From positions 61,080,359 to 61,144,358 of the forward strand of contig NC_081852.1 in the NCBI RefSeq assembly GCF_963259705.1: a stretch of DNA of 64,000 nt, given 5' to 3'. This document shows positions 21,801-33,235 of the stretch, one piece after another; the stretch's first letter is position 1, and every line of letters starts with the position of its first letter. The notes beneath the pieces were generated by a model. That model searched no databases. It had not been told where the DNA came from and was given only the letters and a program-made list of their open reading frames with translations. The position numbers and the translations under genes were made by a program. This DNA is from Myotis daubentonii (taxonomy: Eukaryota; Chordata; Mammalia; Chiroptera; Vespertilionidae).

Positions 21801-23544
21801 TGAAGATGACGGCTGTGACTGGCGGCTTCGGGGGGTGCCGCTCGCTCTCAGCCACCTGTAAGTGGCGGCAGCGGCGGCATCTCGGCCGCTTAAGGGGGCC
21901 GCGCGCCGTGGGGTCTCTGGGAGGAAGGTTCCAGCGTCGGGTATTATGGCTTCCAAGAAAACACACGCGGAGGAAACAGCGTCGCGGGGGCAGACACCCC
22001 GTGGCTCCCGGCAGCCGCTGTCCCTGGACGCTTCGGCCACCAGAAAACCACTTTTCTGTTCCGTCCACATGAATATTCACAGGCAGCTACAAAGCGCTGC
22101 TGCGTCAGCGGCCGGCGTTGGCCAAGACGCGGTGGACAGTCCCCTGGCTGGGCCGGACCCGCCTGGGAAGCCATAATGTGGTGCCCACGCCCCCGGCAGG
22201 ACGGAGCCTGACCTGATGTGTTCATTACATTCCTGAGCCCAAAACTGCTCTGCCGGGAGGGGTGGCAGCCAGGTCTCCGCTCAAAATGAAAGTCACCGGC
22301 AACCGTTGCTTTGTTTGTCGCCAACATCGACTCTGGCATCCAAAGCCCACTACGCTCTCGGGGTGCGGAGCCGGCGGCTGGGGACGCCTTGGCTGCTCAT
22401 CCTGCTCCTTCCGAGCCTGGGAGCCCAGACCAGGGACACTGGTGTGAAAGGCCCTGGCCCTGGGCCGAGGGGCAGCTCCGTCCAGGGTGTGCAGTGCCCT
22501 CACCCCCTGCAGGGCCTCTCCCGGGCACTGCCAGGTTGCCAGTGGTTTATTTCTAATGTGACAGCACTGGCCGTGGTGGGTTTCATGAGGGCATCCAGCT
22601 ACTGAATTTCCCAGAGGCGCTCAGTGACCGCCCGGCCCTCCCCCTGCGGGGTCCTGGGCACACCCCGGAAAGTGCCAGGCGTAGCTCTCCCCTCCTGGCC
22701 CTTAGGTGGCCTCCTGGAGCCGAGTGGCCATCAGACACACCTCACACGGAGGAGCAGGGAGACCTGCCAGACGCTGGAACCCTCCCAAGCCCAGGCAGCA
22801 CAGCCGCGCCGCTAACAAGGTGCCAGGGACGCTGCAGACCGGCCGGAGCCAAGCAGCCCTGTCTGCTCAGAGCGGAGGAGGCTCGGGGGCCAGGGCTGCA
22901 CCCGCAAAGCTGGGCGGCGTGGAGACGAAGGACCATGGAACCACCAGCAACACAGTATCGACAAGACAGCAAAGGGGGGTGGTTTCAGGACGTCGAAGAG
23001 ACCCCTGCAATGCCGGCCCCCCACCCCTCTCTCCAGGACGACCCGCAGGGCCAAGGCCAATCAGGAGGCACATGCTCATGGTATCTGGCCAAATCGCACT
23101 TCCCCGGGAGAGAGGAGCCGCTCAAGCACGGCCACCTTTTGGGGTCTGAAGTTCTGATTCTTCTTCTTAAATGGCAAGTCGGCCCTTTTGCAGGCGGCCG
23201 GCTGGGCCCGCAGAAGCGAGCCCCCGTCACCTGTGACCATGAAACACCACTTAGGGGGCGCAAGGTGCCTGGGAAGGTCTCAGTGAGTCCTGGGCGCTTA
23301 CCGGACTCCACGTACTTGGCCTGCAGCTGGTGAGCGTCCCCAAGGGCGATGAGGAGCCAGAATTCCCCGGGAATGCGAGTTCCAGCTTCGGCTCATTGTG
23401 GGGACAGGGATTTCTCTCCTTTATGAGGTGCGTAATGAGGCAGGCAAGGCCCCACCGGGGCGGGCTCCGTGGGCAGGGCGGGTGGAGAGGAGAGGGGTGC
23501 CCGTCCCCGGGGCTGGGGACGCAGGAAGAGCAGGCTTCACACTA
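21801..23544. other. GC-rich unique sequence
   Basis: CpG-rich at 21825-22030. No gene or repeat recognised. Confidence 0.4.
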
Positions 23545-23665
23545 GACAAGCGAGTCTTTTGTTTGACTGCATTTTTAATTAGCCTCCTTTTTAATGACCC
23601 AAGTTAATAAGTGTCAGAAGGTGCAAAACACAGCGTGGTTTTATTTTTAAAGTAGGAACTCGCCT
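23545..23665. promoter_or_regulatory. Short AT-rich island, candidate regulatory element
   Basis: 'gcatttttaattagcctcc' carries a homeodomain-type TTAATTAG, followed by 'tttttaatgacc' and 'aagttaataag', all repeat-free between GC-rich flanks. Confidence 0.25.
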
Positions 23666-25000
23666 TTAATCTCTGAGGCGCTGGGTGAGCCTCGGCTGCA
23701 GAGGCAGCGGCTCCCGCTGGCTGGGCCACGTCACCCCGGCGGTCCCCGGGACGCCATCTGCAGCACCCGGGGCAGCGGGAGCCAGGGGGATGGGTCGGGG
23801 TCCCAGGGCTCCCCGCAGCCGCCCCGCATCCAGTCAGTGCAGCGCAAGCTCCCACTGGGCGCACCTCCTGCGGGCTCACTGTGCTCCTCCGACGGCCCAG
23901 AGGAGCGCACTGGGGCCGCGGTCCCTGAAGCTGCCGCATCGGAAGGGGTGGCAGGGACTTTGCCCCAGCAGCCGGGGAAGACGGCTCACTCCGTGTTGCC
24001 AGGCGATGGCAGGTCTGACCTGTGGTGCTGGCATCGAGCTTACTTCTCTTCCTTCGGCTACGCCGTTGCCTCGTGGCTCATCCCCCGTCCTGGGTCCCTT
24101 TGTGTCCTCCATGGGCCTCAAGGCACAGGGACCTAGAACCACACAAGGGAGAAGGACTGAGAGGAGAGGTGACTGCAGGCTCTACAACTCTTCTAGGGGG
24201 ACTGGGGGGGCAGGTCAGGTGTGTGCGTGTGTGCATGTGTGTGTGTGTGTGCGCGCATGCGCACGCACATATGCTCAGCCCTGGTGTCTGGTGAGGCCCC
24301 ACTTTGCATACATATGAACCCCACTCCATGAGGCTTCTGCACAGAAGACCACCGCCCAGGTAGGAACCCTCTCTGGTGAGCGTCACCGGGATTCTCCCTG
24401 CGTTTCTGGAACTCCGAGCCACAGGCGGGAGAGGCACTACTGGGAGGCCGCCCAGGCATCTCGCCACGGGGGCAGCAGTATGAAGGCTGTGGCATTGTCT
24501 CTGTGGCCTGATAATACCCCCAACGGCCACACTCCCACCACAGTGCGCCATTGGCTGATGACTAAGCAGTGGGGGTCGGTGGTGAGGCGCTGACGGATGT
24601 GCACCCCGGAGCCACCTGACGCCGGCGGAGCATCCATCGCACAGGCTCACGTCCAGTGCCACATCCTCTCCTGCCGCCCTGCAGTCCTGTGAACGCCAAA
24701 CGCCAGACAGGAGTCTACACTGACAGTGACTCTATCTTCAAGGGCGTTTGAGTGGAAGCCTCAAGGTCACCAAGGCCAAGGTATCCGGGGGCTGGACAGA
24801 GTGGGCGAGCTGACTCCAGAGGCCGCTTGTACCGGGACAGAGAAGTGGGGCTCCACGTGGCTGCAAAGACCCCTGGCAACTCCCAGTCACTAGGACATGC
24901 TTGACTCCCTTCTGCATCTCGGTGAGAAAGTCGAGATAGGCAGACATTCCGAATGGTCCACAGGAATCCACCCTGATAGGTTTCAGGGGCAGATGTGTTA
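23666..25000. other. Unique sequence with GT-rich tract
   Basis: A GT/GC alternating microsatellite at about 24218-24272 includes 'gcgcgcatgcgcacgcac', a Z-DNA-prone stretch. No gene supported. Confidence 0.45.
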
Positions 25001-25796
25001 AAATGCATTTCTAAATATATATACAGGTCTGTGGTTTAGCTATGCTTATGCAGGTAATTTCCATAAACATTAATAGTCCTGACTTCACTGGAACTAAATA
25101 ATTAAGGAAGAAAGTATATTAGGATAATAAAATTATCAACAGAGTTTTGACAAGCAGTCTCGTGCTTGTAAATGGAATTTATTTAGGTGCCACTCAAAAC
25201 ATTGTAATTAAGAGGTACAGAAGGCGTGACCAGATGGTTCCTGCTTGGTATCTATTTCCTTTAGAGAATGAGGGGATTAGAGTGAGTGCTAACTAGCCCC
25301 CGAAATACCCCATCACCCCAAGCTGCTGAGACAGCGCCCCTGCATAACATCTCTGCGCTAATATGGCCATAGTATGAAGCTGCGTGCTAAACACGTGTGT
25401 AATATACACTTAAGCAATCACTGGCGAAAAATACCCGAAAGAATAGAGGGATAATGATTGTGAAGATATCAGAGTTTAGGACTAGAACTGGAGAAATAAG
25501 TTAATAAAAGTAGGTTCTAATTCAATGGTTGCTAAATTCTTCCACATTCCAGAGCATCGCTGGGCCGTGCACCTTAGGGAAGCAGATGGCATGAGGCTGG
25601 TCAAGACACTGACCACGTGGTATCTTTATTGGCAACAACTAGCTTATTGTCCTGGGGTCACTATCACAAACATGGTGCACAATGTGAGGGGTAGACCCTG
25701 AGAGGCAGAAGCTGTGAGAGCCAGTGGAATCTAAACTCCTCCTTGAACCTCCGAGGCATAGGGTGAGTGGCCAAGGTCACAGGGAGTTGGGTGGTA
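25001..25796. other. AT-rich unassigned sequence
   Basis: No repeat family recognised. Could be a decayed repeat next to the MLT1 LTR or unique DNA. No gene. Confidence 0.35.
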
Positions 25797-26155
25797 TATT
25801 TTGCTCCATCCAGCTGCCTTAACTAAGTTCCACAGACTGGACTGGGCAGCTTAAACAGAAGACATTATGCCCTCACAGTTCTGGAGACCAGAAGTCTGAG
25901 ACCGAGATGTGGGCCGGCCTGGGACCCGCTCTGGCCTCTCTTCTTGGCTTGTAGATAGTCACCTTTGCCTGTGCCCTCACCTGGTCGTCCCTCTGCACCT
26001 GCCTGTGTCCTCATCTCCTCTTCTTACAAGGACACCAGCCACAATGACCTGGGTCACCTCACAGCCTCATTAGTTGCCTCGCTCAAGGCCCTGTCTCCAA
26101 TGCAGTCACATTCTGAGCTTCTGGAGGTTAGGGGAACACGATGCAGCCCACAGAG
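25797..26155 (-). mobile_element. MLT1-type MaLR (ERVL) LTR
   Basis: Reverse complement of an old mammalian MaLR LTR. Diagnostic order: 'aactaagttccacagactgg' (25821-25840), 'cctcacagttctggagaccagaagtc' (25871-25896), 'cttcttggcttgtagat' (25940 on), 'ctcctcttcttacaaggacaccag' (26014-26037), 'tgcagtcacattctgag', then 'gaggttaggggaaca'. Ancient and non-coding. Confidence 0.7.
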
Positions 26156-26291
26156 GTGGCAACCCTAGGCTCTCAGGGCCACCCAATCTTTTGCTTTGTC
26201 CCCCATATCCTGTGTTTTGAAGGAGACCCCCCACAAAGAAGATCTGTGTCAAAAATCAGCAGTTATTATCTCGGCAGGCAAGTCTTTCATA

Positions 26292-26401
26292 TCTACAATA
26301 ATAAAAGTGTAATATGCTAATTAGACCAGACAACCTTCCAGATGAAGCCGGGGCTACGAGGGCCAAGCCCCTTGCACAAATTTCATGCATCGAGCCTCTA
26401 G
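26292..26401 (+). mobile_element. Short Helitron (110 bp), in SINE tail
   Basis: TC start after T-rich 'cata', HeliBat 5' phrase 'aataataaaagtgtaatatgc' then 'taattagacc', end hairpin 'gcacaaatttcatgc' and 'gagcctctag' with CTAG at 26398-26401, followed by host T. Confidence 0.9.
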
Positions 26402-26402
26402 T

Positions 26403-26604
26403 GTATCTACATATCGATATCGATAGATATAGGTATAGATAGATATAGATATAGATATAGATATAGATATAGATATAGATATAGATATAGATATAGATGA
26501 TATAGATATAGATATAGATATAGATATAGATATAGATATAGATATAGATATAGATATAGATATAGATATAGATATAGATATAGATATAGATATAGATAGA
26601 TATT
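26403..26604 (+). repeat. (GATATA)n microsatellite
   Basis: About 200 bp of hexamer, with an early 'atatcgatatcg' variant. It grew from the SINE tail, as shown by the enclosing target duplication. Explains the IYIYIY frame. Confidence 0.98.
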
Positions 26605-26711
26605 GATTTCAGAGAGAAAGGGAAAGAGAGAGAAGCATCAGTGATGAGAGAGAATCGTCGATTAGCTGCCTCCTGCACTCCCCACACTGAGGCTCAAGCA
26701 GGCAAGTCTTT

Positions 26712-28055
26712 ATAAGCACACATACTCCGCAGGACAGAGCCCAAGTGGCCACTCATGATTCTATCAACTCCCTCCTCATGGTGGTGGGTTTAGGGGGTCC
26801 GGGGGGGAGGATTGGAGACTGTGGTGCGGGTGGGAGTTTAGTGCTCCTGATGGGAGGGACCAGCCCCGTGGTCAGCAGCTGGGGTACAGCCTGCTGACTC
26901 CCAGAGCAGCAGGTAGAAGGGCCGGGAGGGGGGAAATAACACCCAGCTGAGGTGGGAGGGAGGAGGAGGCAACCCGTGCCAGCCAGGGGCCTGTCCAGGA
27001 GGGAATCCAGGACGGGCAGCTGCCTAGCAGGGGAAGAGTCACCTGCAATGGAGAGGATCGAGCAAATAGGAATCTAAATCAAGAATCGTGGGGGCTGGGT
27101 TTTCTCTGTCTAAAAGGGAAACGCTTTTATAAAAAAGGGGGAACCTAGACTGAAACTGGACTGGAACTGACGGTATTGGTGTGAAGACTCCGTTTCCAGA
27201 GAGATGTATAAATAGATACACAGATAATGTGTGTCCCTGTGGGTTCCTACCTGTGTGTTTTCTAGTCTGTCCCCCGAGAGGGCTGACGCAGCATGGCCCC
27301 CGTGACAGCGAGCACACCTGGTGCCCGAACGTGGTGTCTACATACCATTCTCTGCTCAGAGGAACCCGGGCTTCTTGAGGACATGGCCGATTCCAGGGCT
27401 GGGCCGGGGAAGGAACAAGGTGATCCTCAAGCATCCTCCGTGTCAGAAAACAGAGAAGCACTTGCAATGGAGAGGGCATGTCTACAGGTCCAAGGAATCC
27501 CTTCAGAGTGCCTATGGCCAAAACCTCAGACAACTGGAGCAGCAAAATAAATAAGTCGTAATAGGAATACATTGAAATTCTTGGGATGAAATAGGAGTCG
27601 AGGAACCCACACTGTCATAAATAAACAAGCAAACAAAGAAATAGGAAGAAAGAAATGTTTTCTTGCAGTGGAATGCCAACTGGTAAATGTAGAAGGAACG
27701 ACGCAGGTAGGAAATCAGCATCTGGAAAACACACTAATAACCCGCATCGGCAAGAAGCATGCGTGGATGCCAAGTCAGTAAAAACAGGCTCAGGACTGCT
27801 GCTCTGCAGCCTCGAATGCCTGCTCTCAGATTACCTGTCCGAGATAACGGGGTGGGCATGAGTTTGCAGAGGCGAGGCCTCGCGACGCCACCTCAAAGTG
27901 ACACAAAGCCAACCCCAGGACAAGCGACACACATTGACGTGTGCACCGTGGTGACAAGAACACAGCACGTCCGGGCTGCTCGGGCACATGGCTCGTCATG
28001 AGGCAGCACACTGAAGGACACTCTGCGAGTGACAGCAAGGTCATGAAGGTCAAAG
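26712..28055. other. Unassigned, mixed composition
   Basis: No gene. G-run near 26802. The right part (27480-28055) may be older LINE sequence continuous with 28060-28245, but I cannot show that. Confidence 0.35.
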
Positions 28056-28059
28056 GTGA

Positions 28060-28245
28060 AGGAGCTGTTCAAGGTTGAAGGAGCCACGGACATGACCCCA
28101 GGATGCAGTGTGGCCTGGCCCCGACCGTTTGGCCCTGAAGGACCTCATTCAAGGAGAAAGTTGGATGGGAGGAGCGGGTACCAGGGAGTTCTTGGTGCTG
28201 TGGTGCCATCTTTCTGGGTTAGAAATTTGTTTTAAAATAAAAAGT
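28060..28245 (+). mobile_element. Possible LINE-1 3' UTR fragment
   Basis: 'ggagctgttcaaggttgaaggagccacggacatgacc' matches the order of an old L1M 3' UTR motif that I know, with drift. It ends in an A-rich stretch and a CA run (28250-28279). Tentative. Confidence 0.4.
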
Positions 28246-28246
28246 T

Positions 28247-28249
<3 letters not shown>

Positions 28250-28279
<30 letters not shown>
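28250..28279 (+). repeat. (AC)n microsatellite
   Basis: Pure AC dinucleotide run of about 30 bases following an A-rich stretch. Confidence 0.95.
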
Positions 28280-28281
<2 letters not shown>

Positions 28282-28454
28282 CAAAGTGAAGTTCTTTGCC
28301 ATCTACATGGTGAAAATAAACCATTAGCTAACGCTAACCTCTCAAAAAGGTGTGGCTGCGAAAAGAAACATTCCTATCACCAGGACCCAGAGGGCAAGGA
28401 AAAATAAACATTTCAGTTACAAGAGGATATGAGGTCATATTCTTACAAGGCGCA

Positions 28455-28457
<3 letters not shown>

Positions 28458-28501
<44 letters not shown>

Positions 28502-28502
28502 A
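28458..28502 (+). repeat. (TG)n(CG)n microsatellite
   Basis: TG run switching to CG at its right end, alternating purine/pyrimidine throughout. Confidence 0.97.
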
Positions 28503-28544
28503 TCCTTTTTCAAAAGCTTGTTGGCAGCATATATCTGTAGATTT

Positions 28545-28870
28545 TTTTTTTTCCTTTGACCTAACAACTTCATTTCTGGGAATCTGTCCTAGGGAAATAA
28601 TTGGAAACTCAGAAAAAGGTTTATGTCCAAATTTATTCATCGCAGAGTTATTTATAAAAGCAAAAGTTTTGAATCAGCCTAACTGTCTCACCATAGGGGA
28701 ATGGATTCATAAATTGTGAATATCTACTCAGTGGAGTGATATGAAGCCACCAAAAGCAATGTTTACAAGGAGTTAATGGTGTGGGGAAAGTCTAATAGTT
28801 GTTAGAAAGGAAAAGAAACACAACCTTTGACAGAAAACGATTGAATTCCTATTGTATGTTTTAAAATTGC
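28545..28870 (+). mobile_element. LINE-1 3' UTR fragment
   Basis: Clear old L1 text in order: 'aacaacttcatttctgggaatctgtcctagggaaataattgg', 'catcgcagagttatttataaaagcaaaag', 'ataggggaatggattcataaattgtgaa', 'ggagtgatatgaagccaccaaaa'. Non-coding remnant. Confidence 0.75.
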
Positions 28871-28879
28871 ATTTTTAAA

Positions 28880-30719
28880 TCTACCCTTTGAAGACCAGGG
28901 GAAAACGCGGTGCTCGTCTGTGAGAGAAAACATTGGTGATCTTGTTCCTACAAAATGTTGTGGTGAGAGCCTGAGCTCCACCCATGCGATAAGGAGGCAG
29001 ACATTGCCCTCATCAGGTATTTTGCCTTTATTCTCATGGTTAAATGGGTGCTTAAACTATAGCCCACTGATGGACCATGTAGCAGGTAAGACAGCAGCCT
29101 GTGTGTGCAAGTTCCTAGTGGAAACACATCATAACCTGGAGACTGCCAGTGAGCTCACAGCCGTGGGTATTGGTGAGGAAGCGACTGGATGTCCCATGTT
29201 CAGCAACACTCCCGAGGAAACTTTGTATCAGAGAGTCCCCTCAGGGGTCCACCATCATCACATGGGACAAGCTCGCACCAGCACAGGGCTGTCTATACCA
29301 TACATGGCATCCTGAGTATCTGATCGTCAGTTCCGTCGCTCATTCTTAAAGAGAAAGCATGACTTAGGGCGGGGGTGTGGGGGTGACAGGGAGACTCTTT
29401 GAGGAGACCACGCTGGGGAAAATCTATGCTGATGGTTTACCGGGCCTTGGCGGAGTCCCAGGGCAGCATCAGGCCAAGCTCCATGTCCAGGCAATTTTTG
29501 AAAACCTTCCAATCTCCTTTAAGGTTAATTTATTGATGTATTATCTCTCTGGTCACCTCGCTTTAAGTACAAGAAATTTACAAAATGATTCCTCTTTCCA
29601 CACATTTACAAGATGATTCTTAGAGTTCCCTGCTAGCGCATTCTAAAGGTCTTAAATGGCCCAGATGCTTAGGCCAAAATGTGATCCCAGAATTCACCAG
29701 TGCACTCCCATCTGGCTCCTGACTCTGCCTCTTACAGAGCCGGGCCCTTTGGCGTCCGTTCTGAGCATGCAGGTCGATTCTCGTTGCCCCAGCCCCCGGT
29801 GTTCACAGAAGCACATGAATCTACCTTCCGCGTCTGGCAGCACCTCTGTGCCCCGTTTCTGGCAAGCAGCGGAGCCCCCCTCCCCATCCCCCCGCCCGAG
29901 TCCCCCCCAGCCCACCTTCTTCCAGGGCGCATGCCTAAAGTGTGGACCATTTTTGGAAACAGTTCCCTGTCACTATTTAAGTCCCAGCAAATTCCAATTT
30001 GTTGTCCTCATTCCATCAAATTGTATCCAGTCCAAGCGCGTCAGCGGGGTGTCAGCGCTTTCTTCTCCCTGCACTCGACATAATTTCCCCACCACTGTAC
30101 TTGAGACCAATTATTCACAGGCTCATCCCTCCCCACCAGGAAGGCAGCCATCCGGGGACACCCAGGGGCCTCCCCTGCAAGTCTTTGCAAAGAGTGTCCA
30201 GGGACCCAGCGGGGGACCACAGGCCAGGGCGTGCCTTTTCACACGGAACGCTCTGGCTCGCCCTCCCTGGGTTTTGTGGGCCCAGGGGCGCATCCCGAGG
30301 GGGGATGGGGTGTGAGGCTGTAGCAGCCGGGAAGCAGAGCCCAGGAAGAACAAACCCCTTTGAGTGGTCTGAGTGCAGGGCCCTTTCCCCGAAACTGGCC
30401 AAGGCTAAGGCGCACCCCCCTCAGGGTCCCTCCACGCTGCAAAGAGCTCCCTCAAACTATCTGTACGTTGACAATCACATCAGCCCCGGCCGCCCCCATG
30501 GGCACCCCCCTTTTGTATCAGGGAAACAGCCCTATCGCCGCCACCTCATCTCGGTAAACAGGGGAGGAAAGATTTTTCCAGAAGCCAGCGTGTGAACGCC
30601 TTGCTGGAAAGCCGTCATTAGCCGCCGCGGGCTGTTTCTCTTGCCCGCCTCTCACTTGAAAGCCAGCGCGCTGCCACCGCCGCCAACACAATGACGAGAG
30701 GGTCAGAGGGCCGCGGCTG
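28880..30719. other. Unassigned, mixed sequence
   Basis: A 131-codon frame at 28920-29315 has no domain, splice context or repeats that I recognise. 29500-29660 is AT-richer. 29700-30600 is GC-rich with overlapping chance frames on both strands. Confidence 0.35.
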
Positions 30720-30905
30720 TGCATGAAAGATGTGAAAATTCACTGCAAATGAGACAAGAGCAGTAAATTCATTTTTATTCAAATTACTGTCATCATCCAT
30801 TACCACGTCCTCTGTAAACACGGTGCTTCAGACAGGGTGACACATATTATTATTTGTGCGATTATACTGTCATTAAGCGATTACCATGTCACCCCAGCTT
30901 GAGAC
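30720..30905. promoter_or_regulatory. AT-rich block, candidate conserved element
   Basis: Repeat-free island: 'gcagtaaattcatttttattcaaattactgtcatcatccattacc', then 'acacatattattatttgtgcgattatactgtcattaagcgattacc'. Two related 'actgtcat' plus 'attacc' modules sit about 65 bp apart (about 30786-30804 and 30868-30886). Regulatory role inferred. Confidence 0.35.
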
Positions 30906-31374
30906 AATGACTCAGCTCCACGCTGCACAACAGGGCGAGTGCGGGAGACAGGGGGAGGCAGGGAGGTGAGCGTGGAGGAGGCGGCGGGTGCTCACGGGCC
31001 CACGGATTGGGGGGTGGGGGGGCTGGCCCTTTTTATTTGGGGACCTTCCAAAGCTCATCGTTACTCTGGGGCTTGGTTTTCTGTCTCCTTCGAAGCATGC
31101 GTCACCCATTGATGACGCCAATTGCTGACTTCAAAACCGGAAGGAAAGGAAGCTGGGGGAAGGGGCACCCCCGGGTGCAGGACCCCCACCTGACCAGGGC
31201 TCCCTTTGCGGGGATGCGGTGTCATGGTGAGTGTCCCCGCGCTGCCGGGGGCAGAGGGCTCGCACTAGGACCCTGCACCGCAGGGCGCGCAGACGGGAGG
31301 CCTGCTGCCTCCAAGGGTCCGCAGGAGAGTGGTCTCCGTGCGCTGCCTCAGTTTCCCGAGGGCTCCTGAGGGTT
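30906..31374. other. GC-rich unique sequence
   Basis: No gene or repeat recognised. G-run near 31012-31020. Confidence 0.4.
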
Positions 31375-31600
31375 AGAATGGGCCTCCCTGAGCGTCACGC
31401 TAAGTGCAATAAGTCGGTCAGAGAAAGACAAGTGTCACGTGATCTCAGTCCTGTGTGGAATCTAAGTAACAGAATAAACTGATGAACAGAGGGGACCCAG
31501 AGACACGGAAGCATAGGGCAGAGTGCGGAACCTCGGAGGGGAGGCGGGGGAGGGAAGGCGGGGGAGGGAGGGTGGGCAGGTGGGAAGAGATCTAACTGGT
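31375..31600 (+). mobile_element. LINE-1 3' UTR fragment
   Basis: 'gtcacgctaagtgcaataagtcggtcagagaaagac', then 'tgtggaatctaagtaacagaataaactgatgaacag' and 'cagagacacggaagcat' follow the order of laurasiatherian L1 3' UTRs. The G-rich stretch 31530-31580 is the usual polypurine part. Confidence 0.7.
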
Positions 31601-33184
31601 GGGGAAGGACCCGCATGAAGCAGGACGCACTCAGGGGCACATCCGAGAGTCACGTGATCACATTTCAGGCTGGACCAGGAGATGGAAGGAGCAGCTCAGA
31701 CGTGTCCAGCCTCGCAGGTCCAGTCCTCCCGTCAGCCACGCTCTCAGGACGCCCGCCCGCCCGCCCGCCCTTCCTGGGCTCGGCCGCCGGGAGAGCCCGG
31801 CTCGCAGGCAGCCTCCCACCTCAAGAGCAGGACGTGACACCCTGAAAGCTCCGAGCTGCAGGCACTTCTTCAACAATGAAGCTGAGCAATTGGCAAACCT
31901 GAACGATGGGCAGGTCTGAGCTGTTTTGTCCCACATGGAAGATTGGTCCGATTCCACCTGCACTTCTGGGTCTCCCCCCGCCCCCTCCCCCACCCCGTGA
32001 TCACTGTCTCTCTCCTTCCAAATCGTCCACTCACCTTTCTCTCTTCAAGCAATAGGCTCTCACCTGCCATGGCCCAGGGTCACATCAGCTTCAGGGACCT
32101 ACTGTCCTCAACGTCTCCTCTCAGGCAGAGCATGGCCTATGAGGGTGACCGGGGGGGGGGGGCATAGAGCTCCCCATCGGGCCTGGTTACTACCCGAAAT
32201 CTGCCAAGCCAGCGTACGCACGTCACTGGACGAGTGGACGTGTCACATTTCATCTCCCTGGTCCTGGGATGCATCTCAAGAAAGACAGACAGTTCTTCTG
32301 AGTGAGGACAGTGATGGGACCAGTGCATCTGGGACACTGTCTCCACATGTGATTCTACCAGACACGCGTGCACAGTATCTCAGCAGACCCTGCCTCGGTC
32401 CAATCTAGCCAACGCTTCTGACTCACACCTTCACAGCCAGGGTCATCCCTGGCACCGCGCAGACGTGCAGGAAAACGCACGGCCGGGCCCCGCACAGAGA
32501 GCTGAAAGGGGAACCTCAGGAAAGGGATCGTTATGCTGAGGATTTGTGCTCCCAGAGACGGGGAGAGATTAATGACCAAGAGTCTCATTGCTGGTTTGGA
32601 CAAAAGAGGAAAAGGGCTGTACTGTAAACCTGGCGAGGGGGCGGAGGTACGGGGGAGGGGGCTCGCACTATTAGCTTGGGGTGATTTGGAGCCTTCTGCC
32701 TGGCCAGGCCTTCCCTCCGGCGCCTTCCCGGGCCCGGCTGCGTGGAGACAGGTCTGGGAATCAGCCAGAAAGAAGCGGCCAGTGGATGTTGAGGACAGTG
32801 TCTGCGGGGGGCCCTCCTGCCACCACACCAAGCCATTAGCGGAGCTTGCCCACGCAGTGGCCTCCTGGGAGCCTGCTTTTGGACGATGAAGGACTGGCCG
32901 GGTCCTGGAACAGCGGGCCGCATCCCTGGAAGCCCCCAGAGCCCCGCCTGGTGGGCAGGAGCCGTGGCAGCCCAATCAGCCCGGAGCTCGGGCGCACAAG
33001 CCCTCCCACACCGTGAGTGGGGGTCTCCCGGCCGCATGGGGACCAGGCTGGTGCGGTCTTGAATTACAGGGCAGGCTCAGAGGCCGCAGGTGTGGGAAGA
33101 GCTGTGACGCCCTCCCATCGCTGTTCACAATTGGCCCCTCCCACCAGGTGAGGGATGCTGGTATCAAGACTGGGTTCTTACAGG
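31601..33184. other. GC-rich unique sequence
   Basis: (CCCG)n at about 31749-31770 and a G13 run at about 32149-32162. No gene supported. Confidence 0.4.
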
Positions 33185-33235
33185 TGGGTCCCTAGTACCT
33201 ACCAAGTGCCTCACACACAGTAGGTACTCAACAAC
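33185..33235 (+). mobile_element. MIR or L2 3' end fragment
   Basis: 'agtacctaccaagtgcctcacacacagtaggtactcaacaa' matches the shared 3' phrase of MIR and L2 ('gtgcctggcacatagtaggtgctcaataaa' type). Too short to decide between them. Confidence 0.45.

Larger units (their letters stand above)
26288..26697 (-). mobile_element. 5'-truncated VES SINE with Helitron and microsatellite in its tail
   Basis: The SINE body is at 26605-26697 ('tattgatttcagagag...gaatcgtcgattagctgcctcctgc'). A perfect 14-bp target duplication 'gcaggcaagtcttt' lies at 26274-26287 and 26698-26711, so everything between is the SINE plus later additions in its T-rich tail: the Helitron at 26292-26401 and the GATATA array at 26403-26604. 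Confidence 0.85.

Noticed and set aside
26256..26687. 143-codon IYIYIY frame resembling a membrane protein
   Set aside because: Translation of the GATATA microsatellite, a Helitron end and a SINE.
28920..29315. 131-codon frame with mixed composition
   Set aside because: Plausible-looking but no domain, no acceptor/donor pair and no matching neighbour. Kept only as unassigned.
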